Assembly (NCBI GenBank): GCA_964577195.1
Contig: CAZNYF010000044.1
Coordinates: 1-18,066, forward strand
Length of the DNA stretch: 18,066 nt
Source of the DNA: HyVt-560 sp964577195
Lineage (GTDB): Bacteria; Pseudomonadota; Gammaproteobacteria; UWMA-0217
Direction of reading: 5' to 3'
In this document: piece by piece, positions 14,266-18,066 of the stretch
Layout of the letters: each line of letters opens with the position of its first letter
Numbering within the stretch: the stretch's first letter is position 1
Program-made: the position numbers and the translations under genes
Notes under the pieces: model-generated
What the model saw: only the letters and a program-made list of their open reading frames with translations
The model's database searches: none
What the model was told of the DNA's origin: nothing

Positions 14266-15186
14266 TCAATTTTTACTAAACCAGTTTTCAGCGTTCTTAA
14301 TGTCTTTTTTAATTTGTGCTACTAGTGCCTCAAAGTCCTCAAACTTCTGCTCATTGCGGAGCTTTTTAAGCCAGTGAACGGTGATCCGTTGGCCGTATAA
14401 GTCACCACTGAAATTGAGTAAATGAATTTCAGCAAGAAACCCTTTGGCGTTGAAGGTGGGGCGGGTGCCGATGTTGGCAACGCCATTGCCAAGCCCTTCT
14501 ACTTTGACTGCAAATACACCCTTGAGTGGTGAGATAGGCCGGTTGGCGCGAATATTTAAGGTTGGGAATCCGATGGTTCTGCCGCGTTTGTCGCCGTGCA
14601 TGACTTTGCCTGACATGGTGAAGGGGCGGTCTAGGAATTTTTTTGCCAGTGTGAAATTTCCTTCGCTCAGGGCTTGGCGGACACGGGAGCTGGAAACACG
14701 TTGTCCGTCATTGCAGAGAAACGTGTGAGTGTCCATGACGTCGAAGCCGTGTTCTTCTCCGGCTTTTTTCAGTAGCTCGAAGTCGCCTGTGCGGTTTTTG
14801 CCAAAGCGAAAATCATCGCCTACGACTAGCTGTTTTATTTTCAGCCCATCGATCAATACTTTGCGGATGAAGTCGTCAGCGGACATGTTAGCGAGGCTTG
14901 CATTGAATGGCAGGCGCAGGGTTTGATCGATGCCGAGTTGATCGAGGAGGGCAACTTTTTTGCAAAGGGGCGTTAGCCGGCCAGGGGCTTTTTCTTTGCG
15001 GAAATATTCATTGGGTGATGGATCAAAGGTGATGGCAGTTGACTGCGTTTGAAGTTTTTTGGCTTGTACGAGGACTTGCTTGATCACGGTTTGATGGCCT
15101 AAATGTACGCCGTCGAAGTTGCCGATGGTGGCAACGCTGCCTTGGTGCTCTGCACGTAAGTTACACAGTCCGCGAATGAGTTTCAT
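14266..15186 (-). CDS. ribF: Bifunctional riboflavin kinase/FAD synthetase RibF
   Basis: 306 residues. RibF phosphorylates riboflavin to FMN and then adenylylates it to FAD in the cytoplasm. The N-terminal nucleotidyltransferase domain has GNFDGVHLGH (22-31), GDDFRFGKNRTG (123-134) and SSSRVR (165-170). The C-terminal riboflavin kinase domain has GKVMHGDKRGRTIGFPTLNI (193-212), NIGTRPTF and HLLNFSGDLYG. Length is normal. It lies downstream of murJ on the same strand, the standard order, with a 139-bp gap containing its own likely promoter. ileS, which usually follows ribF, is absent. Instead the convergent oxygenase gene ends 149 bases away. No Shine-Dalgarno sequence is evident before the ATG at 15186, and I see no FMN riboswitch in the upstream gap. 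Confidence 0.96.
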   Translation of the reverse strand: MKLIRGLCNLRAEHQGSVATIGNFDGVHLGHQTVIKQVLVQAKKLQTQSTAITFDPSPNEYFRKEKAPGRLTPLCKKVALLDQLGIDQTLRLPFNASLANMSADDFIRKVLIDGLKIKQLVVGDDFRFGKNRTGDFELLKKAGEEHGFDVMDTHTFLCNDGQRVSSSRVRQALSEGNFTLAKKFLDRPFTMSGKVMHGDKRGRTIGFPTLNIRANRPISPLKGVFAVKVEGLGNGVANIGTRPTFNAKGFLAEIHLLNFSGDLYGQRITVHWLKKLRNEQKFEDFEALVAQIKKDIKNAENWFSKN

Positions 15187-15219
15187 GAGGGATTGGATGT
15201 GATCTGGATGAGGTGAGAA

Positions 15220-15228
15220 ATTATATCA
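15220..15228 (-). promoter_or_regulatory. Extended -10 promoter of ribF
   Basis: On the minus strand TGATATAAT reads from 15228 to 15220: a perfect TATAAT with the upstream TG of extended -10 promoters. The -35 region is poor, which such promoters tolerate. The start site would be about 25-30 bases before the ribF ATG. Confidence 0.5.
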
Positions 15229-15325
15229 GGCTGAGTCGATATTTTGGTGTCGCTTTTGATTGCGATGCAGTGTGAGCCGTTATTGAGGTCTCTCAAGTAC
15301 AAGTCGTGATTGACGAGAGCAGTGA

Positions 15326-16888
15326 TTAGCTTGAATGTGACACCAGTTTTCCTGGCTTTAGACCGGTGAGCATCAATACCGAGGGATAGATGATTGCACC
15401 GAGCAGGATCAGCCCGGTTAGTGTCAGAACACGTCTTAACACACTCCAGGTTTGCCATACATCCAGCTCCGGCGTGAAGACATAAATTGCGGTGCCCATC
15501 GCCACTAGCGCGATTGCGATTTGAATAAGCATTTGTCCCCAGCCCTTGCCAGGTGTGTAGACGCCTTGCTGTTTGAGTTTACGAAATAACAGGATCGCGT
15601 TAACCCACGCCGCAGAAGCGGTGCACAGCGCCAGCGCAGCATGCGGTGCGTAACCACCGAGCTTGAACCACGGCAGGAAGATAATGCCATAGAGGGCGAT
15701 ATTAGTGAGGATGGCGATAATCGCGATGCGTACCGGCGTGGTGGTGTCCTGTCTGGCGAAGAAGCCGGGCATGAGGATTTTTACCAAAGCAAAACCGGGC
15801 AGGCCGATGGCGTAAACGGCGAGGCTGATGGAGGTCATCTGCGTGTCGTGTAGTGTGAAGCTCTTGTATTGCAGCAACGTGGCGAGAATTGGGCCAGCCA
15901 AGAGCATGAGTCCAAGCATCGCCGGTAGGGCAATGATTAGCCCCAGTCGCAGTGCCCAATCTAGCGTTTCGCTAAAAGCATCGCCGGTCTGGTTAGCATG
16001 TTCAGCTGAGAGCTTTGGCAAAATAACGGTGCTGATGGCGATGCCAAATAACGCCAGCGGCAATTCGACAAAACGATCCGAAAAATATAGCCAGGAGATA
16101 CTGCCGGTCATTAGGAAAGAGGCGAGCAGCGTATTTAGCAGCATATTGATTTGCGCGGCAGATGATCCAACCAACGCTGGCAGCATCAACTTGATGATTT
16201 TCTTAACCCCGGCATGGCCTCGTCGAAAGCGGGGTTTAGGAATCAAACCAATTTTCCACAGCGCAGGAATTTGAAACGCCAGTTGCACGATGCCCGCAAA
16301 GAACACGCCCCAGGCAAGCGCAGTAATGGGCCTGTCAAGCAACGGTGCGAGCCACAGCGCAGCGGCAATCAACGTAAGGTTAAGAAACACCGGAGTAAAA
16401 GCGGGTACTGCAAATTTACCGTGGCTATTGAGAATACCACCCGCCAAAGCCGTCAGAGAGATAAACAATAAATACGGAAACGTTAGCCGCAGCATCTCGG
16501 TAGCGAGCGCTTGTTGATCCGCATTGTCGCGAAAACCGGGGGCAAAAATCAGGATGATAAAAGGTGCCGCAATAATACCAATAGCGGTAATAAAGCTAAG
16601 GACTAAAGTGAGTGTTCCAGCGACATGATTGGCTAAATCATGCAGCTCTTCATCAGAGCGGTTTTCTCGATATTCAGTAAAAACCGGAACAAACGCTTGA
16701 GCAAATGCACCTTCCGCAAACATACGACGCAGCAAATTAGGAATGCGAAATGCGACAAAAAACGCATCCGTCAGTCCAGATGCGCCAAAAGTCACCGCCA
16801 CCACCATATCCCGAACAAAGCCTAAAATGCGCGAAGGTAGGGTCATGCCACTGACAATGGCAGAGGATTTAAACAGACTTTTGCTCAT
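15326..16888 (-). CDS. murJ: Lipid II flippase MurJ
   Basis: 520 residues of very hydrophobic sequence, consistent with the usual 14 transmembrane helices of the MOP-superfamily flippase. MurJ moves lipid II across the inner membrane for peptidoglycan synthesis. The N-terminus has the family block TLPSRILGFVRDMVVAVTFG (about 16-35), with the essential arginines, followed by TDAFFVAFRIPNLLRRMFAE and GAFAQAFVPVF. The central cavity segment reads LYFSDRFVELPLALFGIAIS. The ATG at 16888 gives the normal N-terminus MSKSLFKSSAIVSGMT, though no clear ribosome-binding site precedes it. It is upstream of ribF on the same strand, as in Pseudomonas and enterics. The usual divergent neighbour rpsT is replaced by ispB, 136 bases away. 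Confidence 0.96.
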   Translation of the reverse strand: MSKSLFKSSAIVSGMTLPSRILGFVRDMVVAVTFGASGLTDAFFVAFRIPNLLRRMFAEGAFAQAFVPVFTEYRENRSDEELHDLANHVAGTLTLVLSFITAIGIIAAPFIILIFAPGFRDNADQQALATEMLRLTFPYLLFISLTALAGGILNSHGKFAVPAFTPVFLNLTLIAAALWLAPLLDRPITALAWGVFFAGIVQLAFQIPALWKIGLIPKPRFRRGHAGVKKIIKLMLPALVGSSAAQINMLLNTLLASFLMTGSISWLYFSDRFVELPLALFGIAISTVILPKLSAEHANQTGDAFSETLDWALRLGLIIALPAMLGLMLLAGPILATLLQYKSFTLHDTQMTSISLAVYAIGLPGFALVKILMPGFFARQDTTTPVRIAIIAILTNIALYGIIFLPWFKLGGYAPHAALALCTASAAWVNAILLFRKLKQQGVYTPGKGWGQMLIQIAIALVAMGTAIYVFTPELDVWQTWSVLRRVLTLTGLILLGAIIYPSVLMLTGLKPGKLVSHSS

Positions 16889-16917
16889 CGAAAGGCGTGC
16901 TGAGAATGTTGGATGGG

Positions 16918-16930
16918 TAAGCGTAGCTTA
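16918..16930. repeat. Short dyad in the murJ-ispB divergent promoter region
   Basis: TAAGC-GTA-GCTTA lies 30 bases upstream of the murJ ATG in the 136-bp region that must hold the promoters of both murJ and ispB. For ispB, TTGATT (16976-16981) and TGTAAT (17001-17006) are spaced 19 bp, which is too wide to call with confidence. Confidence 0.35.
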
Positions 16931-17024
16931 TTCGGTGCTTAAACTGAATGAAATTGGGCTGGTCAGCTAGAGTATTTGATTAATTCCGAGTGACAGAATG
17001 TGTAATCCAAGCTAGCATGCCGGC

Positions 17025-17993
17025 ATGTTTTCTACACCTCCACTCAATATCATCGCCGACGAAATGAAGGCGGTCGATGAACTCATAATAAAGCGCCTTT
17101 CTTCAGACGTTGTCCTCATCAATCAGATGGGGCATTACATCGTCCAAAATGGTGGTAAACGGCTTCGCCCTGCGTTGGTGCTGCTATCTGCTGGCGTTTG
17201 CGGTCATTCGGGTCAGGATGCTCGCTTGATGGCGGCGATTGTTGAATTTATCCACACGGCAACTTTGCTGCATGATGATGTGGTGGATGAGTCCGATATG
17301 CGTCGTGGGCATGAGACTGCCAATGCGGTTTGGGGTAATGAGGCGAGTGTTCTGGTTGGGGATTTTCTGTATTCGCGTTCCTTTGAGTTGATGGTCGAGC
17401 TTGAGCGCATGCGAGTGATGGAAATTTTTGCTCACACCACTAATTTGATTGCTGCCGGCGAAGTGATGCAGCTGATGAATGTGAATGATGCAGAAACCAC
17501 CGAAGAAAGATATTTTCAGGTGATCGAACGCAAAACGGCAAAATTGTTTGAAGCCGCGTGTCAGCTAGGTGCGGTAACTTCCGACGCCAGTCCGGAGGAT
17601 GAAGCAGCGCTGGCAAAATACGGTTTGCATTTAGGCAATGCTTTTCAGATTGTTGATGATGTGCTCGATTACACTGCCAGTGAAGAAAAGCTCGGCAAAG
17701 AACTGGGCGATGATCTGGCAGAAGGCAAACCCACATTGCCTCTTATCTATGCGATGCAGGTGGGTGATGAGGCGCAAACTAAATTAATCCGCGAAGCCAT
17801 TGAAGCGGGAGATCGAAATTTAATTGACGCAGTGATGGAGGTGGTTAAGGCAACCGGTGCAATTGAGTATTCCATGCAAAGAGCAGTCAAAGAGGCTGAT
17901 CTTGCGTTGGAGCAATTACATCGGCTATCCAACTCAGAATATAAAGATGCGCTGGAGTTTGTTGTTAATCTTGCTGTGCAGCGCGAGTATTAG
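17025..17993 (+). CDS. ispB: Polyprenyl diphosphate synthase IspB (octaprenyl-type)
   Basis: 322 residues. It is a trans-prenyltransferase that extends farnesyl diphosphate with IPP to make the side chain of ubiquinone or menaquinone. Visible motifs are GGKRLRP (43-49), the first aspartate-rich motif DDVVD (84-88) with the following RRG, KTAKLFE for substrate binding, and the second motif DDVLD (211-215). Small residues before the first motif (HTATLLHDD) fit a long-chain enzyme, but exact chain length (C40 or C45) cannot be read reliably. The ATG at 17025 gives the family-normal length, and there is no obvious Shine-Dalgarno sequence. It is divergent from murJ. In Pseudomonas ispB lies a few genes from murJ, so the linkage is familiar but tighter here. 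Confidence 0.94.
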   Translation: MFSTPPLNIIADEMKAVDELIIKRLSSDVVLINQMGHYIVQNGGKRLRPALVLLSAGVCGHSGQDARLMAAIVEFIHTATLLHDDVVDESDMRRGHETANAVWGNEASVLVGDFLYSRSFELMVELERMRVMEIFAHTTNLIAAGEVMQLMNVNDAETTEERYFQVIERKTAKLFEAACQLGAVTSDASPEDEAALAKYGLHLGNAFQIVDDVLDYTASEEKLGKELGDDLAEGKPTLPLIYAMQVGDEAQTKLIREAIEAGDRNLIDAVMEVVKATGAIEYSMQRAVKEADLALEQLHRLSNSEYKDALEFVVNLAVQREY

Positions 17994-18066
17994 GCGGATA
18001 GCTTAAGGGCATCTCTAAAAATAGAAGTGTTGCTGAGGGAAATCAGGAATAGTGCATTTTTTACGC

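Noticed and set aside
15183..15458. Minus-strand 91-residue open frame between murJ and ribF
   Set aside because: It overlaps the murJ C-terminus in another frame, contains the ribF promoter, and resembles no protein.

Overview
The window looks like part of a gammaproteobacterial chromosome of moderate G+C. This rests on the mutL-miaA-hfq-hflX series, an Hfq with the typical proteobacterial core, and the ribF, murJ and ispB neighbourhood. The MutL carries the nicking-endonuclease motifs of MutH-independent lineages, so it is not an enteric-type MutL. I cannot name the genus. Several synteny breaks are visible: no amiB before mutL, no hflKC after hflX, no ileS after ribF and no rpsT beside murJ.

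Layout: 1-283 (-) is an ArsR-family repressor cut by the left edge, with a clear promoter and a perfect 17-bp inverted-repeat operator. 585-743 (+) is a small one-helix membrane protein. 879-3993 (+) holds mutL, miaA and hfq. 3994-4374 is a gene-free and strongly structured interval. 4375-5655 (+) is hflX. 5731-6717 (+) is a PfkB/adenosine-kinase-like sugar kinase. 6812-10132 (+) is a tight three-gene unit: FGGY kinase, glycerophosphodiester phosphodiesterase, and a short glycerol-3-phosphate dehydrogenase. 10159-12186 (-) is a stand-alone KpsC-like capsule Kdo-transferase. 12205-12623 is non-coding with a consensus CRP-type site. 12624-13508 (-) is an RluA-type pseudouridine synthase. 13580-14116 (+) is a putative 2OG-Fe(II) oxygenase. 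14266-15186 (-) is ribF, 15326-16888 (-) is murJ, and 17025-17993 (+) is ispB.

How the genes work together: mutL, miaA, hfq and hflX form a housekeeping block for mismatch repair, tRNA modification, sRNA-dependent regulation and ribosome rescue. The 6812-10132 unit would turn glycerophosphodiesters into glycerol 3-phosphate and then dihydroxyacetone phosphate. Its kinase may feed the same pool or act on another polyol. KpsC would build a Kdo-based lipid linker for capsule export, but no partner capsule gene is in view. RibF, MurJ and IspB supply FAD, lipid II flipping and the quinone side chain.

The most unusual part is the hfq-hflX gap. A 301-bp element has 33-bp imperfect terminal inverted repeats. 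Inside are two nested stem systems whose loops share an 11-bp perfect complement. A perfect 21-bp hairpin overlaps its left end and competes with the outer stem. The outer right arm contains the hflX Shine-Dalgarno sequence, so the element could be a MITE-like insertion, a translational switch, or both.
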